This document shows positions 22,529 through 34,992 of a stretch of 64,000 nucleotides of DNA, piece after piece. Source of the DNA: Primula veris. Lineage: Eukaryota > Streptophyta > Magnoliopsida > Ericales > Primulaceae. The position numbers and the translations under genes are program-made. The notes below the pieces were generated by a model. That model was not told the DNA's origin. It ran no database searches and worked only from the letters and a program-made list of their open reading frames with translations. The stretch lies in assembly GCA_963682055.1 (NCBI GenBank), contig OY821750.1:29334402-29398401 (forward strand), given 5' to 3'. Every line of letters begins with the position of its first letter. Position 1 is the first letter of the stretch.

Positions 22529-23754
22529 TGTTAGGAAATACGATTAAAATACATGTTTTTGTTTTAGTATTTTATTTATCAGACGTTGTTACATTTTTAT
22601 GAGCTTTTATATTGATAATATTTTATTTGTTTTATTTATTAATGCGCAAATACGTGTCTAATATTATAATTCGTAGATAGTGTAGTGTGTAGAGTACGGG
22701 TTACACACGGAAGATTAGACTATCGGTTCTTATATATTATAAGTAAATTGTTTATAACTTTAGATGGAAATAGACAGACTATCGGTACAATTGTAGTGTA
22801 TAATTTTAGTAGGTCTGTCTTGACTACATAAAATGGATTATTCGAACTTTATACGCCAGTGCACTTTGAGTGTATTAAACAGAACCGCAACAAAGAAATT
22901 ATTTTTGTACTCACTAGATAAAATAATTAACGTCTTGAGTTATAAAATTTGTTTAAACTCTTAATTCTGATTTTATTAATCAAACATGTTCGAGAAATGA
23001 TAATCATTTTAATTCATAAAAGGGTGTGATTGTTTATAAGTTACAAACTTAGTGAGTTGGATAGTGACGTTTCAAGTATAGTGTTTATTAGTAAATGAAA
23101 TAATCCACGTCCCGGTATTGAAATTGATGGTACCCCTTAAAAGTTTATAAGTATTTTTGTATCAAAAACTGCAGTTATATTATTAATCTGATACATTAGT
23201 TAAGTTAAGTGGTATTTATTAAGAAATAAATATGTTTACTAAATATAAATCATCAATGATTTAAATTGGTAAGTTGGTGTTTGTTTAATTTTAACCTGAG
23301 ATGATTTAAACATAATGACATGAAACGATCTTCTAGAAGATTCGGAATACAGGTGAGAGATTTCAGTTAGAGTATTTTTAGTGGAATTGACTCTAATTTA
23401 ATCAGATAAGAAAAGATTCATTAGGATAAATTAAAGTTTGAATCTGATTAGGATAAGAAAAGATTCATGTTGATAAATTAAAGTTTGAGCTCACTATAGT
23501 CTATATAAACATGTTATGTTTAGTATAGACATATTTTATAATATACGTTTTTAGTGAGAAAGAGTTCACACTCTTTTCAGAAGAAAGTCGTTTTTTTTTA
23601 ATAATAGTTAGAAGATCCGATTAATTCAGAAATATAAGGTAAGAATCACTGTAAACTTCTAAAAATAAATGGTAAAATAATAACAGTTTAAAATACTATC
23701 GTACACAACTTTAATAAGATTTGTGTGCATTCTTCCGCTTTTATAACGCTTTCA
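22529..23754 (+). mobile_element. Solo LTR, 1226 bp, with 5 bp target duplication
   Basis: Begins TGTTAGGAAATACG and ends GCTTTCA. It is flanked on both sides by the direct repeat ATCAC (22524-22528 and 23755-23759). A TATA box (tctatataaacatg) lies at about 23500, with the transcribed part downstream, so the LTR is in plus orientation. No internal region or second LTR follows, consistent with LTR-LTR recombination. The superfamily cannot be assigned from the LTR alone. Confidence 0.8.
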
Positions 23755-26173
23755 ATCACAACATAAGCTCAAAACTTATATTATATTTATCAAGAATTCA
23801 GAACACCCGTTATAAGTCATAATCCAACATAGAAAACATGTCTTCCAAATAGAGACGAAGTACTATCACCCATCAAAACAAAAGAGATGCAAAAAACACT
23901 TCTTACTTCATAAAATTATACGTACCTATTGCTACGATAAAAAGTTCTTTTATTAATATTTTACTTTTTAAAAACTGTTGGTAAAGTCAGTGTCGTTAAA
24001 TTTCAGTAATAGTTTAGCAACATAATTAGTTGCTATTTTGTTGCTAAAATTTAGCGACACTCACTTTAACAACAGTTTTAAAAAAGTAAGCCGATGGTAA
24101 ATGAATTTTTATTATTTCTGATAGGGGATTGTGCATACAATTAACTCTATATGTAGTTAACTACTAATATCGGTCCTTTACTGTGGAAAAAGATCCAAGG
24201 GGATCATTTTTGTGTGTGAACATAGTGATTATTTTCTGTCTTCCCATTGATTAAATATCGATCTCAATTAAATTTCGATTTTAATTTTGATTATTTTCTG
24301 TCTTCTAAGCATGTATACAACGCTTATGCCAAATAATAAAATATCCGAAACAATGTGACATGTTGAAGCTTTGCTAGTTTCTTCAATTGGGTTCATTATA
24401 GTGTAATTTAGTCTTCAAAATTATGGAAAATTATTATAAAATATTTCGTAGAAATATTTCTTTAATATTTTTCAGTCCAAAGTACGTTTTACTTGTTTAA
24501 GGAAATATTCTTTGTCTATAAGGAAAAACAAAGATACAAATAATAGAACTCCTTTTTAAGTGGATACATTAAGTAATATTTAGAATATCTTTTTTTTTTA
24601 TACATCGGATTTAGAGTATACTTTCTGATAAGTCAACAAACAAGACAAGAATTTTATTGGGTTGAGATAATTTTGAATATATACATTATTAAGCACCAGG
24701 TTAAAAACTTATTTTGATAACTTACACAAGTTTTCGCCACCAAACGAGAGCAAATAATAAAACATGCCAAACAATTGTGACAAATTGAAGCTTTGCTAGT
24801 TTCTTTAGTTGGGTACATTATAGTGTAATTTAAACTTCAAAATTTAGTCTTATTACCATATGGAAAAATATTATAAAGTAATCCACAGAAATATATTTTT
24901 AATATTTGCCGGTCTCAAGTATGTTTTACTTGTGTAAGGAAATATTCTGTGTATACGAAAAACAAAGATACAAATAATTTTCCGCATATCTTTGGGAAGT
25001 ATAAAAGATTAGATGGACATACAAAGATACGAATTAGGGGTTTTCTTTTATACAATCAATCAATTGAATGATACAAAGTCTCGTTTAAAAAAATAAAATG
25101 CAATTGTCATTTTTTTTCAAAATTTGATTAATAATTAAATTTAGGATAGTATTCACTAGGGTTCTATATTTTTATTTGAGTTTTTATTGTGTTGTAAAAA
25201 TTGTTTTTAATTTATTACATCCTAATTTGTCTAATATATAATAAAAATTGAAAAATTAAATTAGTTATTGAAAAGATATCATCTGACCCTCTATTTTTTA
25301 ATCTAATAGTTGTAAAGTTGACTGGAAATTATACGGTCTAATTTAATAACCGCAAAAAGACCCTAGGAATTAATATCACAATCTGAGAAAATAAAGTAGA
25401 ACTCCTTTATAAGTTGATACATTAGGTAATATTTAGAGTATCCTTTTTTTTTTAAGATACATCGGATTTAGAGTATCCTTTCTGGTAAAGTTAACAAACA
25501 AGGCAAGTGAGATTTTATTGTGTTATATACATTGTTAAGCACTTGGTTAAGAATATATATAAATAATTAGTTGTTATTGTGTTGCTATCCGGACATTATG
25601 AGTTAATTTTATAAGAGGGAGAGATACAATTTTAATTTTTAATCTTCTTTTTATGCTTCTTTTCTGAATTAGGTAAACTGTGTGCTTAATCATTAATACT
25701 AGATTTTGCTTTTTTTTAATTACCACATTATATTTATTGCATGAACTCAAATTGTATGTTTATGACTGTATTTTGTAGTTATATGGTATCTAGTGTTTTT
25801 GCTTGTTAAAATTGGCGTTGTTTCTGATTTGATCAAAATAATGTAGCTACAATTAGGTGGCGAAGCATCTAGAGCGTAACTTGTATTAACCTTAATCAGG
25901 CATTGTTGTTCCTGATCAAATAGCCCATTTTATAACTATCTTTAGATTTTATTGCCTCCATTTTAATATCTAAATTTTCATTTATTAGGGTTTCTTTTGA
26001 TTATATATTTGAAAATTTACATATTATCCTGAAAACAGAATACCCCATTTAACCTTCTTTGCTTACCGTTTGTTCAATGGTTCAGTTGACAGTTTCTTGT
26101 TAGGTAGTAATATTGTGGTAAATTTCATTGTCAATAATAGTCTCTTGAAGATCAAGATAGAAGCTTTTTTGCA
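23755..26173. other. Upstream flank of B3 copy 2 with local duplications
   Basis: Contains a hairpin element (23962-24090) and an approximately 200 bp block present twice (about 24350-24550 and 24755-24990; shared gaagctttgctagtttctt). A third partial match lies at 38560-38660. Another block (gatacatcggatttagagta) occurs at about 24600, 25460 and 38804. The part from about 25800 to 26173 is homologous to 40420-40778 before the B3 pseudogene. No gene is seen. Confidence 0.65.
23962..24090. mobile_element. Small hairpin MITE (about 129 bp)
   Basis: The left arm ttactttttaaaaactgttg pairs with the right arm caacagttttaaaaaagtaa, and the pairing continues through gtgtcgttaaattt/aaatttagcgacac. 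Almost the whole element folds into one hairpin. Confidence 0.7.
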
Positions 26174-26917
26174 ATGGACAAGTGTAAAGCCGCCTCATCT
26201 GTTTCTGAAATGAGAACGTCAACAGTTGACGAACCAACCGCTAAGAGGCACCAGAAACTAATAAATAAGGACGATATAGATATAATTAAACCCGAAGAAG
26301 AAGAAGAGATCATGGAAAACGAGAATGAGAACAAGAACGAGAACATGATGAGTGGTCTTTGTGTGAATCCGAAATTTATTAAATTGTTAAAACGTGGAGA
26401 ACTTTTGGTGGAATCCCTTACCACACCACCCGTAGGACTAGCAATCGACTATATCACATTCCCGAACCTACCACCCATCAAAACCCTTGAAGGGCACATT
26501 AGTTATTGCAGCACTCCTTTCGAGAAACAACTAGCTAGAACAGACATGGACATTTCCCAAGATAGATTAGCTATTTGCAGGATTGCTGGTGAGGAACTAC
26601 TAAGTCCGATGTTGAAGACGGGGGAGGATCTACGGACGGGGATCAATGTAACGGTTTACGATGAAGAAGGGAAAGGGTTCCCCATGGTATTTCAATTGTG
26701 GGCCGGGGGATTTATATACGTGCTCACGAAGGGGTGGAAAACCTTTTGTTTGAAGAAAGAGTTGAAAGAGCATGAAGATTGGGTGACCATTTGGATGTTT
26801 CGTCTTAAATATACTAATGGGATTTATTTTGCGCTTATCCCGAGGAGGTTCCCAATTACGAAACTAATCCATAAGGCTCCGAATAAAGGAAGCAGACGTG
26901 TTGTTAAGAAGGAGTAA
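26174..26917 (+). CDS. B3-domain protein, copy 2 (247 aa)
   Basis: Paralogue of copy 1, also single-exon. It starts MDKCKAASSVSEMRTSTVDE, lacks part of the N-terminal family block, and has a short acidic/Asn tract (about 40-57) in place of the long Glu run. The linker (PPVGLAIDYITFPNLPPI) and the B3 fold (about 116-224) are complete: FEKQLARTDM, GINVTVYDEEGKGF, VLTKGWKTFC, WVTIWMFRL and FALIPRRFPI. The basic C-terminus (RRVVKKE) may aid nuclear entry. The closest relative is the pseudogene at 40779, judged by the shared start, upstream sequence and 3' flank, so these two belong to one segmental duplication. Confidence 0.85.
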   Translation: MDKCKAASSVSEMRTSTVDEPTAKRHQKLINKDDIDIIKPEEEEEIMENENENKNENMMSGLCVNPKFIKLLKRGELLVESLTTPPVGLAIDYITFPNLPPIKTLEGHISYCSTPFEKQLARTDMDISQDRLAICRIAGEELLSPMLKTGEDLRTGINVTVYDEEGKGFPMVFQLWAGGFIYVLTKGWKTFCLKKELKEHEDWVTIWMFRLKYTNGIYFALIPRRFPITKLIHKAPNKGSRRVVKKE

Positions 26918-27700
26918 GGAACAAACTTATTGTTTTTTGAATCAAAGTAATTTGATTCAGTAAATGACAGTTATTATTGTTTTTTTAAGCAAGGAACAGC
27001 TACTAGCTTAATGAGCCGCATCTTTTCTTTTATGTTTTGCTAGTGTTGCAGTTTTTTGGCTGGTATGAACTTTTTTTCTCGTTTTATTTAGAGAGCGGTA
27101 TGCCATTTTCAAAGAAGTAGATATATTATTTCCATGCTTTGATCATGGCTTTATTTTTATGAAATTTGCTTAGCATAAAATTATTGTTTTCCATTCTCAG
27201 ATTTTGTTGTCGTACTCTCATGATAAATTACAGTTTTGTAAGCTGGAAATTAGTAGTTGAAGGACAAGAAATTGTATCAGATTTTCTCTATTAGGCTACC
27301 ATAAAGGCTTGTTTCTTGGGAAGGCATGTTCTATACATTTTCATTAGCAATAAAAGTGGATTTGTCAATGATAAAAAAAAAATGCAGCCGTTATGCAATT
27401 TTCTACCGACTTTGGGACAAGTTTTTATGTTATTTTCATTACTTCTCTTTAAGATCACGATTTAATATCCTAGCTGGTGAAACTTGGTAATGCTTAATAT
27501 GTGACCTTGAATCGTGAACAGGGAAATTAGGTCTAAGTACAATCTATGAGACTTATATTGCGAAAACAATTGTCCGTCCGTACTATTTTCAGTTTAGTTA
27601 TACCAACAGACAATAATAGCTGTACTCCCTTCTCTTTCTCCTCCCATACCGATCGACCGCTATGCCGCCCCGTCGTCACTGCCAAGTCAATCTTCTTGCT
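26918..27700. other. 3' flank of B3 copy 2
   Basis: No gene. The stretch 26918-27260 is homologous to the flank after the B3 pseudogene (41530-41862), and 27390-27530 is homologous to 44400-44580 and 51530-51700. It thus shows what the locus looked like before the pararetrovirus inserted elsewhere. Confidence 0.65.
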
Positions 27701-28163
27701 TAATCAAACCCACTTAGTGAGCTTGCACAAAAAAATCCCTAATATAAAATCTTATATTAAAGTTTCAGTAAGGATTGTGATTAAGAACACTAAGTTTTTT
27801 CATAATATGATTAAACACAAAAGGTCTAAAGTTGTATTAAACAGATTAGGCTTTCTGATGGTAGCGTCACTGATAACTTTAAAGATATTGAAAGCGAAGC
27901 TCAGAATTACTTTAAAAATCATCTCACTGATAGTGGTGCTATTTTTAATGAAGAACTTATTAATATTATTCCTCATCTTGTTAAAGATTGTGATAATAGT
28001 ATGCTTCTTAAACCTCCTAATATTGATGAAATTAAAGTTACAGCTTTCTCTATCCCTGTCGACTCTTCACCTGGGCCTGATGGATTTACTTCTGTCTTTT
28101 TCATCAAATGTTGGGACACCATTTGCAACGACCTGTATGAGGCTGTTAGTAGCTTTTTTAATG

Positions 28164-28168
28164 GGGAC
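28164..28168 (+). repeat. Target-site duplication of the copia element (left)
   Basis: GGGAC; the same five bases follow the 3' LTR at 33380-33384. Confidence 0.8.
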
Positions 28169-28466
28169 TATTGAGTATATTAACTGGTTTGTAATTAATG
28201 GAAGATGTATATTTGTTTCTGTTATGTTTCGTATTCACTGGACCAAATAAGAAATATTCAGTACTATTACTGTTAAGTTTGTAATTGATAGGACTAAATA
28301 GAAACTTGTGTAAATATATATATTGAAATTACACAGAGAAATAAGACTACGAAATCATTTTTATCTCTCTCTCTCTATATATATATTCGTATATGTATAT
28401 AGCTTAAAAGCTGTTTTATATTGATCTGTATAAATTCCACCAGAACGTGGAAAATACGTTTCTACA
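28169..28466 (+). repeat. 5' LTR of copia element
   Basis: Starts TATTGAGTATATTAAC and ends TTTCTACA. The usual TG start is TA here if the GGGAC duplication marks the border; the 3' LTR has the same start. A (tc)n/(ta)n microsatellite lies inside. Confidence 0.9.
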
Positions 28467-28478
28467 TGGTATCAGAGC
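28467..28478 (+). promoter_or_regulatory. tRNA-Met primer-binding site
   Basis: TGGTATCAGAGC immediately follows the 5' LTR and is complementary to the 3' end of plant initiator tRNA-Met. Confidence 0.9.
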
Positions 28479-28763
28479 ATTGATTAGCTATCTCCGCTGC
28501 TTTCTTTTTCAGAATCTGGGGTTTCTTTGGTTGATTGGAGTTTCTAGGGTTTGACAAATTTGGGGTTTTTGGTTAATTGATTGATCTATCTTCAATTCGA
28601 TCATTATTACGCTCGGTATTCACTGGATCTCTCTTATTTTCTATTTTAGATCTGTTAATATTCTTATTAACAGGTTTTCTAAATATTGGAATTAGGGTTT
28701 TGTTCTTCTTTATCAATTCTTTAAGATTTCAGGTTAATATTTGGGAATCTGGTATTCAAGATT

Positions 28764-31700
28764 ATGTCAGGATCAGAGGAAAATCAAATAGGGGATAATT
28801 CTAGGGTTCTTCCTATTACTACTATGAGTCCTTACTTTATTGGTTCTAATGAGAATACTAATACTAGTTTGGTTAATCCTGTCTTGAATGGTCTTAATTT
28901 CCATTCTTGGAGGAGAGCAATGGAAATTTCAATAGGTGCTAAATCTAAATTAGGTTTTATTACTGGTTATTTAGCTTGTCCACTTGAAGGTGATCCCATG
29001 AATGGGGCTTGGTTGCAGTGTAATCTGATTGTTATGTCCTGGATCATTAATTCTGTTAATAATGAAATAGGACAGTCTATTTTGTATGTTGATAGTGCTT
29101 CTAAGATGTGGAAAGAATTGACAGAAAGATTTTCTCAAGGTAGTGAGGCTAGAATTTATGAGCTTCATCATGACATTCATACAATAGTTCAAAATAATCT
29201 GTCTGTTTCTTCTTATTTTACCAAACTAGAAACCTTATGGAATCAGTTAAGTGTTCTAAGCCCTATACCTAGGTGTACTTGTGGTGTTATTGGTAGTTGT
29301 GGTTGTAATTTCATGGCTGCTATAATAGCAAGAGAGGATAGGGTTTTTAAAATGATCTTTTTAATGGGTTTAAATGAGAACTTTGCTCATGTGAGAAGTC
29401 AGATTTTGTTAATGAAACCTCTTCCTAGTGTGAATGATATGTATCAGTTAATGGGACAACAAGAGAAACAGCAGAATCTAGGTGTTCATATGATTGCTAA
29501 TCAACAGAATATGGTTCTTGCCTCTCAATATAATCAGGGTAACTATGTTAGGGGTTCTGTTAATCAAGGTTTTAGGCCACTTGTATCTAATGCTAATAGT
29601 TTTAGACCTTTTAGGCCTAATATGGGGAGGGGTAATCCTATGAAATATTCACACTGTGGGTCTAATAGGCATACCAAAGATAGGTGCTACAGGCTACATG
29701 GTTATCCACCAGGTTGGACACCTAGGCCTAGAGGGTTTAGTCAGAATTTTTCTGGGGGTAATATGGCACATCAAGTTTCATATCAAGATGATGGAATGTT
29801 CAATCCTACTTCAGTACACATTCAAGGGTCTGTTAATCAAGAAAACACCTAGGAAGATGGTCAACAACAAGCTGTAGATACTTCTAATGCAATATCAAAT
29901 ATGGTGCATACTGGCATGACAGGTATGCCTATAACCTATTCTACTTTGTTTTTAGATAAAAAGAAACATGCTTATGATTACAATTTATGGATTATTGACA
30001 ATGGTGCAAATGAACACATGGTTGCTTCATTAGGACATCTTAGTCATTATAAATTAGTTGATTCCCATGTTAATTTACCAAATGGACAGGTTGCTGCAGT
30101 AACTCATGTAGGAAATGTGATTTTTAAAAATGGAATAGTGTTAAAAAATGTTCTTTGTGTTCCTTCTTTTGGTTACAATCTTGTTTCTGTAAATAAGTTA
30201 GCTAGGGATTCTCATTATTCTTTGTTATTTGATTCAAATGCCTGTTATATTCAGGACCAGGTATCCTTGAGGATGATTGGTAGGGCAGAAGCAGAAAATG
30301 GTTTATATATTTTCATTAGAAAGGGTGTTCATAGTTCTTCTCATATTAGCTGTAATAGTTTTTCTTTGCACAATAAGCCCCATATTTGGCATTCCAGACT
30401 AGGGCATCCTTCTATATCTGTTTTGAATTTGATTTCAGAAGATGTAAAAGCAAAATTTACTATTCAGAATTGTACTCCTTGTGATGTTTGTCATCTTGCT
30501 AAGCATCAAAGATTAAGTTTTCCATTAAGCAGTACTCATGTTAAAAATGCTTTTGATCTTATACATTGTGATGTTTGGGGTAATTATTCTGTTCCTACCT
30601 ATGATGGTTTTGTTTATTTTTTAACTATAGTAGATGATTATACTAGGTGTACTTGGGTGTTTTTATTGAAACATAAGTCTGAAACATCTGTTATATTACC
30701 TGTTTTTTACAGAATGGTGGAAACCCAGTTTAATAGCAAAATAAAAATATTAAGAAGTGATAATGGAACTGAGTTTAATTTAGTGGATTTTTATTCTAGA
30801 AATGGGATTATTCATCAAACCAGTTGTGTAGAAACACCACAACAAAATGGAATAGTAGAAAGAAAACATCAACATCTGTTAAATATTGGTAGAGCTTTAA
30901 GATTTCAGTCCTCTTTACCTATGAAATTTTGGGGAGAATGTGTATTAACTGCAGCCTATCTTATTAATAGAACACCTACACCTATGTTAAGTAATAAAAG
31001 TCCATATGAGGTTCTTTATGGTTATAAACCTACTTATAATCATTTAAAAGTTTTTGGATGTTTGTGTTATGCTAGCACTTTAAAAAGAGGTAGGTCTAAG
31101 TTTGATGCTAGAGGAAGGAAAAGTGTTTTCCTAGGATATGGAACTAGTACAAAATGTTACAAATTATTAGATTTAAATACTAATGATTTTTTCTATACCA
31201 GGGATGTTATTTTTTATGAGGAAGTTTTCCCTTTTCAAAATCAAATTCAAGACTATTCACCTGGTCACAATGTTGTTAATGATAATAATGATAGTGTTTC
31301 TAATACTGAGGGAGTTGGTAATTCAGAAAATGATTCTGTAATTATACCTATAAAGAGGACAAAAAGAACTGGTAAATCTCCTGCTTATTTACAGGATTAC
31401 CATTGTGCAATAAGCAGTGTTAATAGTTCTTTACCTACATTAAATCCTATTCATGCTTTAAGTTCATGTGTTACATATGATAATATTTCTCATATTTATA
31501 AGTCTTTTTGTTTATCAGTTTCTTCTGCTGTGGAACCCAAAACTTATAAGCAGGCTAGTACTAATCCATTATGGATTAAAGCAATGAAAGATGAGATTAC
31601 AGCTTTAGAGGTCAATAAAACTTGGCTATTAACTGAATTACCTAATGATAAACAACCTATTGGTTGTAAATGGGTTTTTAAAATAAAACATAAAGCAGAT

Positions 31701-33068
31701 GGGTCAATAGAGAGATATAAGGCCAGGCTAGTTGCTAAGGGTTATACACAGCTTGAAGGAATAGATTATGAAGCTACGTTTTCACCTGTTGCTAAAATGA
31801 CTACAGTAAGATGTTTTTTAGCTGTTTCAGCTTCTCAAAATTGGTTTCTAGCTCAAATTGATGTTAACAATGCTTTCTTACATGGTGAACTAGAATAAGA
31901 TGTTTATATGTTGCCACCACCAGGTTTCTTTCAAAACAATAATAAATTAGTTTGTAAGCTCCAGAAATCTTTATATGGATTAAAACAAGCCTCTAGACAG
32001 TGGTTTTCTAAGTTAAGTAGTGCACTTTTGGTTTATGGTTTTAAGCAATCTATTGCAAATTATTCTTTATTTACAATTTCCAAAAATGATAGTTTTTTGG
32101 TCTTATTAGTGTATGTGGATGACATTATTTTAGGGAGTGCATCCCAAGAGCTAATAACAGAGGTTAAGGTTTTTTTGGATAATAAGTTCAGATTGAAAGA
32201 TTTAGGCAGTTTAAGGTATTTCTTAGGACTTGAAGTGGCAAGAAACTCAACAGGTATTCATGTTTGTCAAAGAAAATATGCACTAGAAATTTTGGCAGAT
32301 ACAGGTTTATTAGCATGCAAACCAACTTCTTTTCCAATGGATACAAAGCAAAAACTCACAAACAGTGATGATAATCCTTTTGAGGATATTACTTTATATA
32401 GAAGAATGGTTGGAAAATTATTATATTTGACCATTATCAGGCCAGACATTTCTTTTTCTGTTCATGTGTTGAGTCAATTTTTAGCAGCACCAAGTCAGTC
32501 CCATTATGCAGCTGCTGTAAGGGTTCTCAGGTACATCAAACAAGAACCAGCACAAGGTATCTTTTTCTCTTCTAAATCTTCTTTAAGTTTACAAGCCTTT
32601 AGTGATTCTGATTGGGCTGCCTGTATAGATACTAGGAGGTCAGTTACAGGGTTTAGCATTTTCTTAGGAACATCTCTTATATCATGGAAAAGTAAGAAGC
32701 AAAAGGTTGTTTCAAGAAGTAGTGCTGAGGCAGAATATAGGGCCTTAGCTATTACAAGCTGTGAGGTTATATGGTTGCTTAGTTTGTTAAAAGATTTAGG
32801 AATTACAGCAGAACAGCCAGTTTCTTTGTATACAGATAGCAAGTCAGCACTTGCTTTAGCTTATAACCCAGTGAATCATGAAAGAACCAAACATGTTGAA
32901 GTTGATTGTCATTTTATTAGAGATTTAATTGTTAGAAAGATTATTCATCCTCTTCATGTCAATACTACTAATAATATTGCAGATATTTTCACTAAAGCTC
33001 TTGGAGCAGCTCCTTTTCAGCACTTATTATTCAAGATGGGTGTGTTATCTCTTCACAATCCATCTTGA
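28764..33068 (+). pseudogene. Copia gag-pol polyprotein with two in-frame stops
   Basis: A single frame of 1434 codons runs from MSGSEENQIGDN to the end, broken by TAG at 29850-29852 and TAA at 31896-31898. Domains in order: gag (FHSWRRAMEISIGAKSKLGF near residue 50), a damaged zinc knuckle (about 292, YSHCGSNRHTKDRC, first Cys replaced by Tyr), protease (DNGA at 29997, normally DSGA), integrase ([18 protein letters not shown], then [26 protein letters not shown]), RT ([13 protein letters not shown], then YVDDIILG near 32115) and RNase H (SDSDWAAC, AEYRA, YTDSKSALAL). The second stop sits where relatives read GELEEEVYM. Not autonomous as it stands. Confidence 0.95.
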
Positions 33069-33076
33069 GGGGGGCA

Positions 33077-33379
33077 TATTGAGTATATTAACTGGTTTGT
33101 AATTAATGGAATATATATATTTGTTTCTGTTATGTTTCATATTCACTGGACCAAATAAGAAATATTCAGTGTAGTACTATTACTGTTAAGTTTGTAATTG
33201 ATAGGACTAAATAGGAACTTGTGTAAATATATATATTGAAATTACACAGAGAAATAAGACTACGAAATCATTTTTATCTCTCTCTCTCTATATATATATT
33301 CGTATATGTATACAGCTTAAAAGTTGTTTTATATTGATCTGTATAAATTCCACCAGAACGTGGAAAATACGTTTCTACA
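33077..33379 (+). repeat. 3' LTR of copia element
   Basis: Near-identical to the 5' LTR, with a 4 bp insertion (gtag in ttcagtgtagtactatt). Followed by GGGAC (33380-33384). Confidence 0.9.
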
Positions 33380-34563
33380 GGGACGATTTCCCTCAAGCCT
33401 TTATTTCCTCTCTTATTATTTTAATTCCTAAAATTGATAATCCGCAAGATTTTTCTCAATTCAGACCTATTAGCTTGTGCCAAATTTTTTACAAAATTAT
33501 TACTAAACTTATTGCCAAGAGATAAGCTTCTATTTTACCTAACATTATTTCTCAACAACATAGTGGTTTTGTTGAAGGTAGAAATATATCCTATGCTATT
33601 TTTCTATCTCAGGAATTACTTACGCATCTTAGTGATAATACTAGAGGAGGCAATGCTGTGTTTAAGTTGGACATGGCTAAGGCTTTTGACAGGCTAAATT
33701 GGAACTTTTTAAAATCAGTTTTAGTGGCATTTGGTTTTGATATTAGTTGGATTAATTTGATAGCTTTTGGTATGAGAATTGGTCTTGCCTTGGTCTTTTA
33801 TGCAAATAATTTAATCTCTTCTTAATCAAGTGATTCATGCTTGTTGTTGGGACTTTGACTTGCTGAGATTGATGGGAGGTAATGCATTTATTAATAAAGT
33901 TTCTAATCTCTCTATTTGTTTAAGGGAAGGCACTGATATTAGATTTTGGCCTATGGCCCCTACTGGTGTTTAATTTATCTGTTAAGCGCTTATAATCAGT
34001 TCAGGAGTAAAAATCGTATTTTTCCTATGGCAAAGTTTATGTGGAATTCTTGTTTGCCCCCTAAGATTTCAATTTTTGCATGGAAGTTATGGAATTCTGC
34101 TATTAAATTAGAGCATGATGTAAAAAAATGTGGGATTTCCCTTGCTTCTAAGTGTACTTGTTGCTTACTTAACAGTGAAGATTCTATTGACCACCTGATG
34201 GGGGAGAACGACATTAGCTTAAAAATTGGAACTTTTTCAGTAATGCTTTTGGCTTTAACAGGTTCGAAGGTGGCAATTGGAAGGCTTACGCTATGAACTG
34301 GTGTAATAAGTGTGATAAATCCCACTTTGGTATTCTTGCTTCTCTTGTTCCTTTTCTTATATGGTGGGAGATTTGGCTAAGTAAAAATAGACATAAACAG
34401 GATAATATTAAAATGAATGAAACCCACATATTTCTAGTGTTCTAAAATGGCTTAGAGACTTAACATCTTTATTTAACCTTTTAAGACTAGTAATGTATTT
34501 CACGATGCTACTTTTGCCACATTAGGTGTAATACCCATTATTTGTAAGACTAAAAGGTCTTTC

Positions 34564-34992
34564 TTGGTTTATTGGAAATGCCCTCCTTCTGGAAGGCTAA
34601 AAATGAATATAGATGGTTCCGCTATTGGCGGGATAAAAACTGGTAGTGGTGGTATTGTAACTATTGTTAGAGACGATAATGGTTGTTTAATTGTTGTCTT
34701 TTCTTTTTGCCCTGGCTCTAATTCTAACACTTTTGCAGAGCTAATGGCACTATATAATGGTTTCATTATTTGCTCTACTTTACGAATAAACAATTTGCTC
34801 ATTGAATCTGCATCTGAACTAATTGTTAAATGGTGGAGAGATAATAAGCCTCCTGGTCTTAAATTTTCCATGATATGGGAGGATATTTGTGTTTTAATGC
34901 CCCTCCCCTTGTTTGCTTTGATTTTTTCCATATTTTTAGGGAGCAAAATCAAGTTGTCGATGGCTTGGCAAAACTTGGTGCGAATGGTTTAA
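34564..34992 (+). pseudogene. LINE C-terminal RNase H domain
   Basis: The open frame begins MVYWKCPPSGRLKMNIDGSA and continues with a glycine-rich strand (GSGGIVTIVRDDNG) and AELMALYNGF. This matches plant-type RNase H (RVT_3): the D of NIDGS and the E of AEL are two catalytic acids, but the third (usually DS in a VESDS-like motif) reads ESAS here and is lost. It belongs to the LINE remnant. Confidence 0.75.

Larger units (their letters stand above)
28169..33379 (+). mobile_element. Ty1/copia LTR retrotransposon, nearly complete (5211 bp)
   Basis: Two LTRs (298 and 303 bp), a primer-binding site complementary to initiator tRNA-Met (TGGTATCAGAGC), one long gag-pol frame and a polypurine tract (gaggggggca, 33067-33076). 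GGGAC is duplicated at both ends. The order protease, integrase, RT, RNase H defines Ty1/copia. The element is inserted in the LINE remnant in the same orientation. The LTRs differ by roughly seven substitutions plus a 4 bp indel (by eye), so insertion is recent relative to most of the debris here, but the coding region has two premature stops. Confidence 0.95.
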
